Of a DNA stretch of 64,000 nt, positions 1 to 11,454 are shown in pieces. The stretch comes from Hormiphora californensis (Eukaryota; Ctenophora; Tentaculata; Cydippida; Pleurobrachiidae), in contig CM035351.1 in the NCBI GenBank assembly GCA_020137815.1, forward strand, positions 4,756,792 to 4,820,791. Reading direction: 5' to 3'. The position numbers and the translations under genes are program-made. The stretch's first letter is position 1; every line of letters starts with the position of its first letter. Under the pieces are notes generated by a model, which worked only from the letters and a program-made list of their open reading frames with translations, was not told the DNA's origin and did no database searches.

Positions 1-1989
1 GATGTTTGGAGTACCGGTATCATTATGTACGCCATGTTAAATGGGAAGCTACCATATGTTGACACCAAACCCAAGAATGTCCTGGAAAAGATAAAACACA
101 AACCCCTGGTAATGACCAGAAATGTCTCCTCTACCTGCGAGAATTTCCTCCGGAAGATCCTAATTCTGGACCGATATGAGAGGCCCACGGTGACCGAGCT
201 TCTAACTGAAAAGTGGATGGAGGTCCCTGTTAGGATGATCAAAGAAAGCCTTCCATCTACTTTGTGGCCTACCTGTATCCGTCGAAAACTTGTTGTCCGA
301 CCTGATGTGAAGGAAAAAGAAAAGATTGTCGCGACTCTTGCCTCCACCAGGGATGTTCCTCCACCTCCAGCAGTGCACACTCAGGTAAGATGTCAATCAT
401 AGTTACTTTGTGATATTTGTCAGCCTCTATCCTCTTCACAACATTACCCGATTCCAACTTAACCCGACTCCCATCCACCAGGTGGCAAAGACTGCTAAGG
501 AAGTTGCTGCCCCAACTGCGACCTCCCAAAAAACTACCTCTACAATCTCTGAACGGGTCAAAATGAAGTACCTGAAATTAAAGAGTGATATGAAGAAATG
601 GGCGAATCGTGGCAGGTCGGAACGATCAGAGAGACCGAAAAGACCGGAACCCGCTGCACAACCGACATCACTGAAAACAAGCAAACCTTATAAAGCCAAT
701 AGCAGATCCCCAACTGAACGCACTGACCGTAGCCCATCCAAAAAGGTGAGTGTTTCAAAATTTATAAACTTACTGGTTCGTATTCAGTAATCAGTGCGTT
801 CCCATTATCAAGTTACGTGTAAAATATAACTAACGGTTCTCTTTTTTCAAGGTGTTTATTGATCTGACCAGTGCAACTCGAGCCACCAGTGCCCTTCAAA
901 CGAGAACAACAAGCATCAAGAAATCCTCTGATCAGCGGACTGCCAGCCAACAGCGGGCTACTAGCTGTTCACCCACCAAACAGCGCCCTAGCCAAGATAC
1001 TAGCCGCCGTAGTAGCCAGGCATCTAGTCGCCGTAGCAGCCAAGATTCAGGCATTCGTAGCAGTCAAGACTCGGTCCGCCGTACTCCCAAAGCCACGGAG
1101 CCAAACCGTCGCACCAGCCAGAAGACTAAACAACACATGCACATGGAAATTATTCCACAAGCGATGCAGGTTAGTAACAGGAATATTTCTTTTTCCATTT
1201 CTTTCTCAGTTTCTTTCAAAGCTAAAAAATTTCATTGTTTTTGTTCCACTAACATTCTTACATTTTCAGAGAGCACGCAAAACCAAAGAAGTATCAGCAC
1301 AAAGAATAAACCGAGATAAAGTTAGCCGGGCTAGTGTTGAATCCACCCGAGAGAACAAGAAGGTTTACAAACCTCAAAACTATACTACGACTAGTAAACC
1401 CCCACGACCCCAAAATGGACGTGTAACAGAAAGACCAACAGAAAGACCCCGAAAAACCAATGACCGGGCGAGTCTTAGCAGTGGTAGACGTCCCTCGCAA
1501 GAAAAGAGACAAAGTAGCGGTAGAACCTCAGTGCCGCACCCTGCACCAGATGATTACTTCCGCCGATTTAGTGCCGGCGATGCAGGTGTGTATTTTTTGA
1601 ACATCTCCCTCGCTGTTCATAGCTCCCTCTTGTTCAATACTAATTGCAATACAACAGGATCTTGTTAACACTCAATCCACTAACAAAATCTTCCTTTCTC
1701 AGAAATGATAATTGGCCGAGAGCACCTTGCAAAATACCTTATTGACTACCCTGGCGCTCCCGAGAAAAAGGAGTCCCGAGCCCTCCCTCCCCTTCCGGGA
1801 ACACCAGAAGACAAGAAGATGAAGGCTAGTAATGGGGGCAAACTTGAAGTTGAGCCTTTAGAACCGAACGTGAGGTTCATCAGTGTCCAGGCAACCCGGC
1901 CTGCGAGTTATGCTAGCCGTGCGAGGAAGAGTAACGACTACAAAGCTCCCGTTATGACGTCACTAGCAACAGTTGACACTTTCAAGTGA
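1..1989 (+). CDS. Ser/Thr protein kinase, CAMK/TSSK-like, 3' part
   Basis: The window opens inside a kinase domain. Exons by splice consensus and phase are 1-384, 482-745, 852-1169, 1270-1585 and 1703-1989 (stop TGA), giving 522 residues of the C-terminal part. Residues 1-75 are the kinase C-lobe: DVWSTGIIMYAMLNGKLPY is subdomain IX, and the stretch ending DRYERPTVTELLTEKWM has the subdomain XI arginine. This arrangement is closest, from memory, to testis-specific serine kinases (TSSK), but other CAMK members are possible. The remaining 440 residues are a basic, disordered tail rich in Ser/Arg, with repeated RRSSQDS-type units that look like phosphorylation targets. TSSKs normally have short tails, so the long tail is unusual. 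The catalytic HRD and DFG motifs lie upstream of the window. A likely poly(A) signal is at 2222. Kinase call sure, subfamily tentative. Confidence 0.8.
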
Positions 1990-3748
1990 TGGAGATGAGG
2001 GACGATGAAGTCCGGTAATACACAAACCTAACTGTTATGACGAAAATACGATGAATGAAAGAAGAAGTTGATAAGTACAGTTGGTGATAGAGTTCGTCGC
2101 AAAACAATTGAAGCGAAAGCTAAAGCTAAAGACACACGAAAAGAGACACGCCACGAGACAGTGACCAGCCAGGCGCTGTTGATATTTTGATTTCGTTTGT
2201 ACAAAAATTATAAAAGTAGCAAATAAAAGTGTTTTTAGTGTTCCAATCAATTCGAGATTAAAACGTGCTGAACTGCTAGATTCGATCGTTATAATATAAC
2301 GAAATACTCTTACTATGTAATGTCACACTGTTATCTGGAACAGAGGAGGGAGAGTCATTACCCTCTTGGACCATTGGCCAGGCCAATTTAACAAAAAATC
2401 ATTTTCTGGTCTCATCGCGACCCGTGAAACATTCAAAGACGTCCAGGAGCCCCCCAGAAAACTCACAGGAAGTACAAAGGCGCCTCGCCACAGCATAAGA
2501 GGACAGAACTACTGATAACAGCTGTTATTCACAAGGTGATACTGGTGTGTCTCCTACTCTGGGTCAGGGGCGGCTCTGCCATGCGGACGATGCGGACGCA
2601 TCCGCATTTTTACTTTGGATCACTGAGAGAAAAAGAAAAAATTCAAGGAAAAGGGTCAATTTTTCTCAAAATTTGATGTTTTGAATGAGATTATTAGTGA
2701 AATCCGGGCGGCTGAAAGCCACGCACCGCCCCTGCTCTGGGTATCTCTCTGAATCACAAAAAAATTATTCGGTGACTCTCCCGCTACAACAACAAGTTGA
2801 ACAATAACTAGGTGGGCTGAGGGGTGTCTTCTGTATGTCTTCTGTATATCGATAAACTAATTAATAATCAAAATGTACATTTAACATCTCGCTTTGTTCA
2901 TCCTGAAGTCGTGTAGTAAGTAGTTCCCTTTGTGTACAGGCGTCAGCTCCTCATAGAGCCCAGTGAAGAATTCAGTTATCATTCTGTCGAGTATATCCAT
3001 TATCCAATCACAGTAGGATGGTCTGAGTCCTGAGAGTCTGAGTCCTGAAGGTCTCTGGAGGCCTTTGAACTTTTTCACGGGTCGGTATTAACCAAATTTC
3101 ATGAATTCCTCGGTCCTCAATTTTAAACCAAACGGTTCGCATATGCTACAGGCCCCTCTATGAGGATGGGGGCCCCGTGCCGCTACAGCGCATTCAAAAC
3201 CAAACGGAGAGTTCCCCAACACCGATTGGCATCGCTTTCCAACAGCCGAAGAGAAGCTGCCGAAGAGAGAAAGGGGGTAACCATATGAAGAGTTATACAA
3301 ATACAAATACAAATACAAATATACATTTATTGTCCGCTTTTCATTGTCCATATTTTAAAGAACAACACGAGTTCTGTTAGGTCTTGACTACTTGCATCAC
3401 TTGGTGCGGACTTCGTCTCACTAACTCTCGTTTCAAAAGCGGTTAGTTCTATACCAAGGATTTCCAATTATTATTGCAAGATGGTATTTTTCTGAAGGTA
3501 GGTCTTGTTAGTTAAACAACATTTAAATCGGATGATGAAATATACTGTCTCTGCTTACTGCAGATTGATAAAATATGCTCTTGGATCTAGGGATCCAGAA
3601 ATAAATACTTTAGCACCAGGGCTTTAGCCCTTAAACAATCGATACTGTCTTATACAACCTGGGTGAGGACTGAGGATCCAACTACTTCAACTGTAGGAGA
3701 ACCAAGGAGCGGAGTAGAAGTCATACTCGCTGTAGCCTGCATCTCACC
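1990..3748. other. 3' UTR and intergenic stretch without a gene
   Basis: After the kinase stop there is about 240 bases of probable 3' UTR ending near AATAAA at 2222. The rest holds a hAT-type MITE (2565-2734) and a short (ATACAA)n tail at 3296-3345 followed by TTTATTGTCCGCTTTTCATT, the same string as at 30422-30472. Small open frames here show no protein-like composition. I see no gene. Confidence 0.5.
2565..2734. mobile_element. hAT-like MITE, 170 bp, with 8-bp target duplication
   Basis: The element starts CAGGGGCGG and ends CCGCCCCTG, a perfect terminal inverted repeat of 9 bp typical of hAT elements. It is flanked by the exact 8-bp direct repeat CTCTGGGT (2557-2564 and 2735-2742), the target-site length of hAT transposases. 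There is no coding capacity, so it is non-autonomous. The intact duplication indicates a fairly young insertion. Confidence 0.85.
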
Positions 3749-4229
3749 ACACTGGCTGTACTTCTATAAGTGAAGCCCAACACACTCCACTACACCATGC
3801 CATACCGACTGTACTTCTATAAGTAAAGCCCAACACACTCCACTGCACCACACCATACTGGCTGTACTTCTATAAGTAGAGCCCAACACACTCCACTACA
3901 CTACACCATACTGGCTTCACTTCTTTAAGTAAAGCCCAACACACTCCTCTGCACTACACCATACTGGCTGTACTTCTATAAGTAAAGCCCAACACACTCC
4001 ACTGCACCACACTATACTGGCTGTACTTCTATAAGTAGAGCCCAACACACTCCACTGCACTACACCATACTGGCTGCACTTCTATAAGTAAAGCCCAACA
4101 CACTCCACTGCACTACACCATACTGGCTGCACTTCTATAAGTAAAGCCCAACACACTCCACTGCACTACACCATACTGGCTGCACTTCTATAAGTAAAGC
4201 CCAACACGCTCCACTGCACAACACCTCAC
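3749..4229. repeat. Tandem array of a 53-bp unit, about 9 copies
   Basis: Units begin CTGTACTTCTATAAGT and continue AAAGCCCAACACACTCC, repeating every 53 bases with a few substitutions per copy. The array is not coding in a consistent frame. It lies between the kinase and MANSC genes. Confidence 0.85.
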
Positions 4230-4276
4230 TGCAACCCTTCCACCCCCATACCCCAATTTTGGCGTCCATTTATAAT

Positions 4277-4352
4277 TTATATTTCCCCCCTTTTTTTACC
4301 CCTTTTTTTTTTTTTTGTTGTCTTTTTTTTTTTGGATCTTTTCTGCTTTACT

Positions 4353-4407
<55 letters not shown>

Positions 4408-4440
4408 TTGATTTTTTAACCCAGGCTCTTTTTTTTACCG
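4277..4440. repeat. Homopolymer-rich T/C tract
   Basis: The tract is almost only T runs broken by single C or G bases. It may be a true poly-pyrimidine tract, but its texture resembles the corrupted block at 22670-24470, so consensus error is possible. Open frames on the minus strand are poly-lysine and should be ignored. Confidence 0.6.
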
Positions 4441-4649
4441 AGTTCTGGGGATCCGTCACATAAAAAGAATAAGTATTAAATATAAATTAGTAAGAAAGAC
4501 CAGTTTAGAAAGCGTGAGTGAAAAGAGTACTGGTCGTTCTAACTTCACGGTTTCACACTCTAATTCAGGATCCTCAACTCGCTCTCATCTCTCTACCACA
4601 ATTCTCGTAGTATACAATATTGTCTTCACACATTGTTTTTTTTAACACT

Positions 4650-4860
4650 CGTATGCCTTCCGGAAGAAGTGGGTTTTCAGGTTGGATTTGAATGATGTGA
4701 TGGATGAGCTTTCCCGAAGAGAAGAAGGTAAGCTATTCCATATTTCCGGAGCAGCGACACTAAACGCACCTTTACTCGAAGTTAATCGCGATGAGTCTCA
4801 TTCACATTGGGTTCGATCATTTGCCCCCGGTGTTGGGGTTAGTAATAAATAAATCTTAAA
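4650..4860 (-). mobile_element. 5'-truncated LINE fragment, C-terminal end of a reverse transcriptase ORF
   Basis: Read on the minus strand, the segment encodes a stretch containing GAFSVAAPEIWNSLPSSL followed by SFKSNLKTHFFRKAY. This is the characteristic C-terminal end of many CR1/L2/Jockey-type reverse transcriptases (AP-LWNSLP, then FK--LK--LF). No catalytic domain is present, so the copy is truncated at its 5' end. A short T run at 4636 on the plus strand marks the probable 3' tail. Confidence 0.6.
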
Positions 4861-5466
4861 ATCACTCACTCAAAATTCAAATAAACAATCAACGGACCAA
4901 CCAAACGGAGAACTGAGAAGTTGGTCGACAAATTTTAAAAAGTGTGAGTAGAGTTTGGCGGCGGGGGATCTAAAAAATATCAAGTGGCGCGCGCGATTTG
5001 TTTGCGCTGCATTCTTGAGGCGCGCAATTTCTAAACAAATAAAATTTATCCACAAAACACAAATCTGGGCTCAAAATTTTTGTGCTCTTTTTTTTAAGTT
5101 TTTTCTTTTTAGTTTCCTGTTTCTGCTGTCTCCAGCGCTCTCAGACAGTTAAAATCATCGCCAAAACGTCAAAATCGCAGCTTCTTGACCGTACACACGT
5201 GTCCTGCTTGTGGGGGCTTCACCCCCATGCTCCTAACTGTGGCCGCTCCCAGGCGCACAGCGACACGCTGGGCTGAGGGCTCTGCCCTGTTTTTTTTTAT
5301 TATTCGAAGTATCTATGGACTATGATCATGATACTCCAGGGGTCGGAGTTCTTCCATCCTGCCTTATTAATTAACCAAAACTGTCACGTGGACAGGCATT
5401 TTGTTCTATCCTAACTAACCCAGTCCTACAGTTTTAATTAGGATAGTTTCTTGGAGGCCAATGTAA

Positions 5467-6980
5467 ATGTTTGGTTGTCTGGTACTACTGCTCGTGGTGG
5501 TGCCAGCCCATGCTGCCAGTCAGTGTGCACCAACAGTTGAGAAGAGGACTCTACTGAGACCCCGGGCTAGTGTCGCTCAAGATGGCGTGGAATACCTGGG
5601 GTTCTCAAACCAGCCATCGATGGACTACTGTCACAAAGGTACACAAAGAATTTGATATGACTTTAAAATCTATCGTCATCATCACCCCGAAAGAGTCCTA
5701 ACCTGACCCACTTTTCAGGATGTTGCTCAGTAGCCAAGTGTGACACCTCATTTTACACCGGACACACACTAGACGAGAACGGGCACAACTGTTTTTATTT
5801 TGAGTGTCATGGAAAGTGTGTCACCGCAACTGTTGGAGGATCATCGGGTGACAACTTTTCTGTCGCTAAATCAACTGCCACAAGCACACAGGAACTGCCT
5901 GAGTTTCCTAGCTTTATTAGCCCGCCACCCAGTAATGAGACTGTATTAGTAGATACAACCATGAACAGTAAGTTACATGTCCAATTTTAGATAATTAGTT
6001 TGTGATTGTCAGCCAAATCTTGTTCTGTCATGAGAAATGTCAGTTAAATATCGATTAGATAACATCACCACATTCTCCTTACAGACACAGCACCACACGT
6101 TGAGAAGGTACAGACGAACACCACTGTAGAGATCAAAACGACCGTTGAAACAGTTGAGGAGAAGAAAGAGACCCCTGTGAAGGAGAACATTGTCAGTCCG
6201 ACATCTGGTGCAGACAAAGAGGAAAATGAGGTGAAAGTGCTGAAACAGAAAGTGACCTCGCAACCCCTGAATAAGGTGGTGGAAATCTCAACCGAAGAGA
6301 CCAAACCAGAGGAAACAAAGAAGGAGGGGGATGTTGCCAATGTGGATGAAAAGGAAGAAGAGAAACCCGTTATAAAGGAAGAGAAAGAACAGGAGACTAC
6401 TACAAAGGAGGGTGAATCAACTAAACAAACAGAGAAGGCCGATATACCAGTTGAGAAGGCAAATGTTCCAGTTGTAACGGTAGCTCAGACACCTGCACCA
6501 CCCCCAGTTGTAGAGGTTGTGGATGAGACGGAGGGTGCCCCTGTTGTTGTTCCTAAACCGGAGGGTAAAGTTGTGGGTAATACCACTGTTAAAGATGACA
6601 CTCTGACTCTCCTCCTTCCTCCAAATGAGTAAGTCCTAAAATTGCAAACCTAAATCCGAGTATTTCCGGTGAAAGAATTAGCGAGTTTTTTATCAACTGT
6701 CTGTTTTATTTTGAATATCTCTAATTCCAATCTTCCCCACTCTAGAGACACCCCACCGGAGGAGACAGTCCACATCGATTCCGCAGTTATCATCGAGACT
6801 GGAGAGAATGAGGACGGTAGTTGGAGGGATGTGGTGTTATTCTGGGGTGGGGTGACGGTGGGCAGTTTGTTGGTCCTGGTGGGTCTTCTTGGCATTGTCA
6901 AAATGTACAGACGAAGGGGTCGGAGATTGTACGCCTCCCTCACAGATGATTACCTAATTAATGGAATGTATAGCATCTAA
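5467..6980 (+). CDS. Single-pass membrane protein with N-terminal MANSC-like cysteine domain
   Basis: Four exons, 5467-5638, 5719-5967, 6085-6628 and 6746-6980, join in phase (1, 1, 2) to give 399 residues. Residues 1-17 form a signal peptide (MFGCLVLLLVVVPAHA). Residues 20-105 hold a cysteine-rich module (CHKGCCSVAKCD, then CFYFECHGKC) that fits the MANSC/seven-cysteine domain of MANSC1, LRP11, KIAA0319 and HAI-1. The middle 200 residues are an acidic, Lys/Glu/Thr/Pro-rich stalk. One transmembrane helix lies near residue 350 (VVLFWGGVTVGSLLVLVGLL), followed by a basic stop and a short cytoplasmic tail with YASLTDDYLINGMYSI. The tail contains Tyr-based motifs, and a DYLING-like ending is, I believe, shared with MANSC proteins. 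A cell-surface role is inferred; the ligand is unknown. The protein architecture is clear, orthology is not. Confidence 0.75.
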
Positions 6981-7606
6981 AGAGGGATGTATTGCAGAAT
7001 GTACATAGCATCTAAAGATCATGCGGGTGCAGTATTGCAGATTCGATCGTAGGGAAAATGAACATTGAGTGTCGCTGTGTGTACCAACTCTCTATGAGAT
7101 ATGTGTGATGCTTTTGAGTGTGTACAAGTGAGCGAAGTGTATGACTAAAGTGTGAATAAGCAGAGCATGTGTGAACTTTGTGTGTGAATGTGTGAATTAT
7201 GTGTGATCTTCAGAAACGGTGGTGGTTGATTAAAAACTCCGGTGTGTATTTATTATCTCATAACACTACGTCTCTCCTTTGGTAATGAAATTACCCCTCC
7301 GGGCGAGTAAATGGGTGAATTCGTAACCCAAACTCTCGCAAAGAACTTCTTGTTGTGTTTTGCTGGAAAAAAAAGTATTTGATGTGTGTCTTTTTTGCGT
7401 AATGTTTACCCCAATAATAATATCTTGGACAGAGTAATAATAATTTGAACAGAGTAATAATAATAATATATTGCATGTGCGGAAGATTGTAATTGATTTC
7501 ATTTAAATTTTCTTCTCCTCTCTAAAAATTCAGTAGTTTTGGCTCTCATCCAAATTGTATCTGTTTCGTTTCCTACTTCCCCCTAATTTCTCTCAGTTGA
7601 GAAGAG
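6981..7606 (+). other. Intergenic: MANSC-gene 3' UTR and POLE2 upstream region
   Basis: This holds the 3' UTR of the MANSC gene and the promoter side of POLE2. It contains a variant of a dispersed hairpin element at 7277-7330 (GGTAAT-GAA-ATTACC followed by CCTCC). No gene is seen. A possible 3' splice site just upstream of the POLE2 start (TCTCTCAG at about 7596) suggests a 5' UTR intron. Confidence 0.45.
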
Positions 7607-10600
7607 ATGGCTCCTGATCCACTGAGAAGTAAGATAGTAAAAACCTTCAGACTCCACGGCCTATCTTTACGGAGTGAGGGCAGCACTTATCTCCAGGTAT
7701 TGGCCAAGGGACTGTATTGTTCTGAAAATTCCATGTTTTCTCTCTTGTAATCTCATCTTTTTTTTCTGAGGTATTTTCTTTCTTAATTTCACCTCCCCGT
7801 CAGTCGTTACTCCGTGAGGCGGATGGATCGGAGGTGGATGAGGCGCTATCTAAGATAATCGACACGCTGAGTAACCTGAACCTGCCCTCTCCCGTAGTAG
7901 ACAGGGGTACCCTAGAGAGCGCTGTGTCAGAGTGTAACGATGCAACTGAACCTGACGCCTCCACTGACAAGGTTGGATATATAGTTGCTCGGCCTTGTTA
8001 ATAGAGGGTTACAACATAACAAGTTGGATGATATAATGTGTCTTTGTGCTCTCTTGACTCTTGAGAAAGAATTAGTTTGAAAGAAAACACATTACTTATT
8101 TTATTTTTTTAAGAAACTCGATCCTCATTGTCATGAAACACTTGTTTCAGAAAATTGGAAACTTCTCAACTTTCTAACTTTCTCTATTATCTCTAACAGG
8201 TGTTACATGTTATAAACGCATTTGACGTCCCCAAATTCAAGTATCACTGCGAGCGAAGGAAGTTCCTGCCTGACGGGGCTGCCTCTAAAACACTGTTTGG
8301 TGGGGCGGCTAATAAGATAAACGTAAGTAAAAGATGAACCCCAGAAACTGTTTCGCTAAACTATTATAGCTCCTTATAACAGAGCATCATAGCTATTAGC
8401 TCCTCTCTCTCTGCTCTGATCGTTATGAATATCAACCACTCACAACCCCCCATGTTGTAGGTGTGTAAGGAGAGATACTGGTTGGTTTTACAACGAACCC
8501 AACGGCACTCCCTGTTCACTCCCGCTGTAGCTGGGGCGATGAGTCAGGGCAACAAGTTCACCCTACAGACGGTGGAACAGGTGCTGGGCCAGCAGGGAAC
8601 AAAGAATCATACCATTGTGCTGGCAATGCTTGTACAGATCGAGGAGGGAAAGTGAGTGTGTGCCTTTAACCTCATTTTTCTTTATCTTTAACGATATATC
8701 ACCTGACTCTTGGTAATGTAACATGGCTATCCCCCTCTGACGAGCGCCCCTCCAATCGATCGTATCAAACCTAACACCGGATTGGGAGCCAAAATAACTA
8801 CTTTTGTCTTCAATGAAGTTCACCGCTCATGTACACTAGGATACAGTGATGTACTATTGTACTTGGTTTACACAGAGCTACTTTACACTATTAGATCTCT
8901 CGAGAAGGTTTTCAAAGTGAGATGAGTGAAGTTAACATCCCTAAAACACACTGACACCTAATTAATTAGTCTGAATTCTCCCCCTCCAGGTTCTATCTAG
9001 AGGACACCTCCACCCACATGAGATGTGACCTCAGCAAGACGAGGTTTCACCAGGGAATCTTCACTGAGTTCTCCTTCGTTCTAGCTGAGGGCATGTTTGA
9101 TGAGACGGACAGTGTTTTTAAGGTATATACTTAGCTTGAATTGTTCATGCTTGTTGTGGAACCCGGCAAGCAACTCAATAAATAGCGGGCCCAAATATAA
9201 GCTTTGTCAACCGACATGCTATGCTAATATTGTTCAGATCATAACATTGTATTCAAAACAACTAGTACAGTTAATCCTAAAATTCACCCTCTAGGTATCA
9301 GGACTTGGTTTACCGCCCACTGAGCCAGCCTCGATAACCCGCAACTACTTCGGGAACACTAACTTCTTTGGAGGTCCATCTCCCAGTGCAGTTGGTAGTG
9401 TGGTACGACTGAAGGAGATGGAGGTGGAGAAAAGTAACGCCATGTTCGTTATGATATCAGGTGAGTGGGGATGGCACAGTGTGTTAGTGTACCTTTTTAT
9501 ACATGATCTGTAGAATGGTAGAATGTAGAAGGTTGATCAATCTGAATTCTAAGCTGATGGATGTTATTAGGAGGATTTGTTTGTATGATCAGAGGGAAAG
9601 AGAGAGAGAGGGGAAAAATAATAACTGATGGCCACTTCATGAAGTTTGATGAATGACGTCATATATGACGTCACGAGCCATTTGTTTAAACTGTTTCACC
9701 ATGCAACTATCCTTTTATAATACCTTCTTAGAGTGGGTAGGATCCGTTTTCAAATAAAATACTCTGGTCTCTGAGGGATTTAAAAAACGTATTATGATTA
9801 GGATTTAGTAAAGTTATTGAGTATTTGTGGGTGCCCTTAGCCCTATGAGTTATACCATGACTAAAATATGCCTCAAATTGAGCAATTTTGCAGTTTATAC
9901 CAAGTACGGTATAACTAACACTAGCCGGCAATCCCCTCTCGGAGAAGAATAATAAGTAGATTGAGAGTACATAATTTCACTGACGGTCAAACGGTTTTAT
10001 AAAGGTCGACAAAGTTCCCGATCCCCCATTTATCTTGGTAACGAAGTTACCCCTCCCTTGCCAGCGAGGGTTTGTTTAGTAACCAACCATTTATCCAATA
10101 TCTTTTCAGATGTGTGGTTGGACCAGCCTCAAGTGCTTAGCGAAACTTAAGACAATGTTCACAGGGTACAGTAAGTTCCCGCCCACTGCATTTGTATTCT
10201 TTGGCAACTTCCTCTCTGCCGTACAATGTGAAGGACACTGCTCAGAAGGTAATTTCAATTAGACCTTTTGGGTAGTTAATTAGGTACTTGCTTAGTTGTG
10301 GACTAGTAGTTAATGGGTCTACCGTGTTTAATCAAGTATTCAGTCAAAGAAATGAATATCATACTGAATGACAATTATGCATGATGCATTACTCATACAG
10401 TAATAATTTGATATTATACATGATGGATGCGTCAAGCATAAAGCTTGTTTGTAGAGTGTAGACAGTTGAGTAGACACAGACAGGTATACATGAGACTGCT
10501 TTGTTACACTACTACTAACAGTGTTGAGTGTGTAAGTGTAGGCTGTACATTGTTCTCATTACTCAGCACTACTTGGAACAATTGATATACACAATGTGAT

Positions 10601-11195
10601 CTAACCCCTCCCATTCTTTATTCAGATGAAAGCAGGATTCAAGGCGCTCTCTGACATCCTTGCTCTGTTTCCCATCCTCTGCTCAGACTCCCAATTCCTC
10701 CTAATCCCCGGACCTCAAGATCTGGCACCGGCCCAAATCCTCCCTCGACCATCCTTCCCGGGATCCCTTGTCGAGCCCCTCTCCCGCCGTCTCTCCTCCC
10801 TTCACCTTTGCTCCAATCCCGTCCGAGTGGCCTACTGTTCCCAAGAAATGGTGTTCTTCCGGGATAACCTCGTAAATAAAATGTGTCGACATTGTATAAA
10901 GTTCCCAACGCGAGATGAGGAAGTCCAGGTGCACCTTGCTAAAACTCTCCTATCTCAAGGACACTTGTCACCCCTGCCCCTTCATGTCAGCCCTATATAC
11001 TGGTCACACGACAGCGCCCTCCGGCTGTACCCCATACCCGATGTGCTGGTATGTGCGGATCAGTACGATGCCTATAGTGTGTCAGCAGTAGATTGTACTG
11101 TGGTAAATCCGGGAAGTTTTCCTAAGAGTGGATTCAGCTTCAAGGTGTATCTGCCCGCTCAGAGAAAGGTGGAGAATTGTGAAATTTCGAACTGA
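7607..11195 (+). CDS. POLE2: DNA polymerase epsilon subunit 2, with frame break in exon 7
   Basis: The B subunit of replicative DNA polymerase epsilon. Exons: 7607-7696, 7804-7971, 8200-8322, 8461-8651, 8990-9122, 9295-9460, 10110 to 10220 or 10248, 10626-11195; about 516 residues against 527 in human. Start MAPDPLRSKIVKTF matches the family N-terminal helical domain. The OB-fold region has RTQRHSLFTP, FYLEDTS and FVLAEGMF; the inactive calcineurin-like phosphoesterase region has NFFGG, DVWLDQ, PGPQDLAPAQILPRP, NPVRVAYCSQEMVFFRDNLVNKMCR and SQGHLSPLPLHVSPIYW; the C-terminus is NPGSFPKSGFSFKVYLPA. In exon 7 the frame after DVWLDQPQVLSE needs one A removed from the run at 10143-10145 to reach LKTMFTGYSKFPPTAFVFFGNF. 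The exon 7/8 junction is also uncertain: the good donor at 10249 leaves the wrong phase, and a weak donor at 10221 restores it. Identity is certain; the break is a base error or a lesion. Confidence 0.92.
10034..10086. repeat. Dispersed hairpin element (GGTAAC-GAA-GTTACC family)
   Basis: The segment has a perfect 6-bp stem with a GAA loop, then CCTCCCTTGCCAGCGAGGG, which can form a second stem, and ends TTTAGTAACCA. Related copies occur at 7277-7330, 26048-26122 and 43644-43690. It lies in POLE2 intron 6. Class unknown. Confidence 0.5.
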
Positions 11196-11454
11196 AGTGT
11201 GTGTGACAGTGAATTGAGATAATATTTTAATTATTTGTAATTACCAGATTTTTAATTATTATTTACCATTTTTAAGCATTTTGTTTACCTGTTTTACACC
11301 CGATCCTCTAGCACCACTGTATAATATGACCCCTACCTATTTCTCTAAACTCTTTGCCTCGCCCGACTAGACCCTCTTTCCGTGCGCTCCTTCCGCAGCA
11401 ATGTAAAGAGAACATAGAATCTAACAAATATCTCTCTCCCCTCTCAGGGCCATC

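Noticed and set aside
3749-4229. CRISPR-like regular repeats
   Set aside because: Units are contiguous 53-bp tandem repeats without spacers, in animal nuclear DNA.
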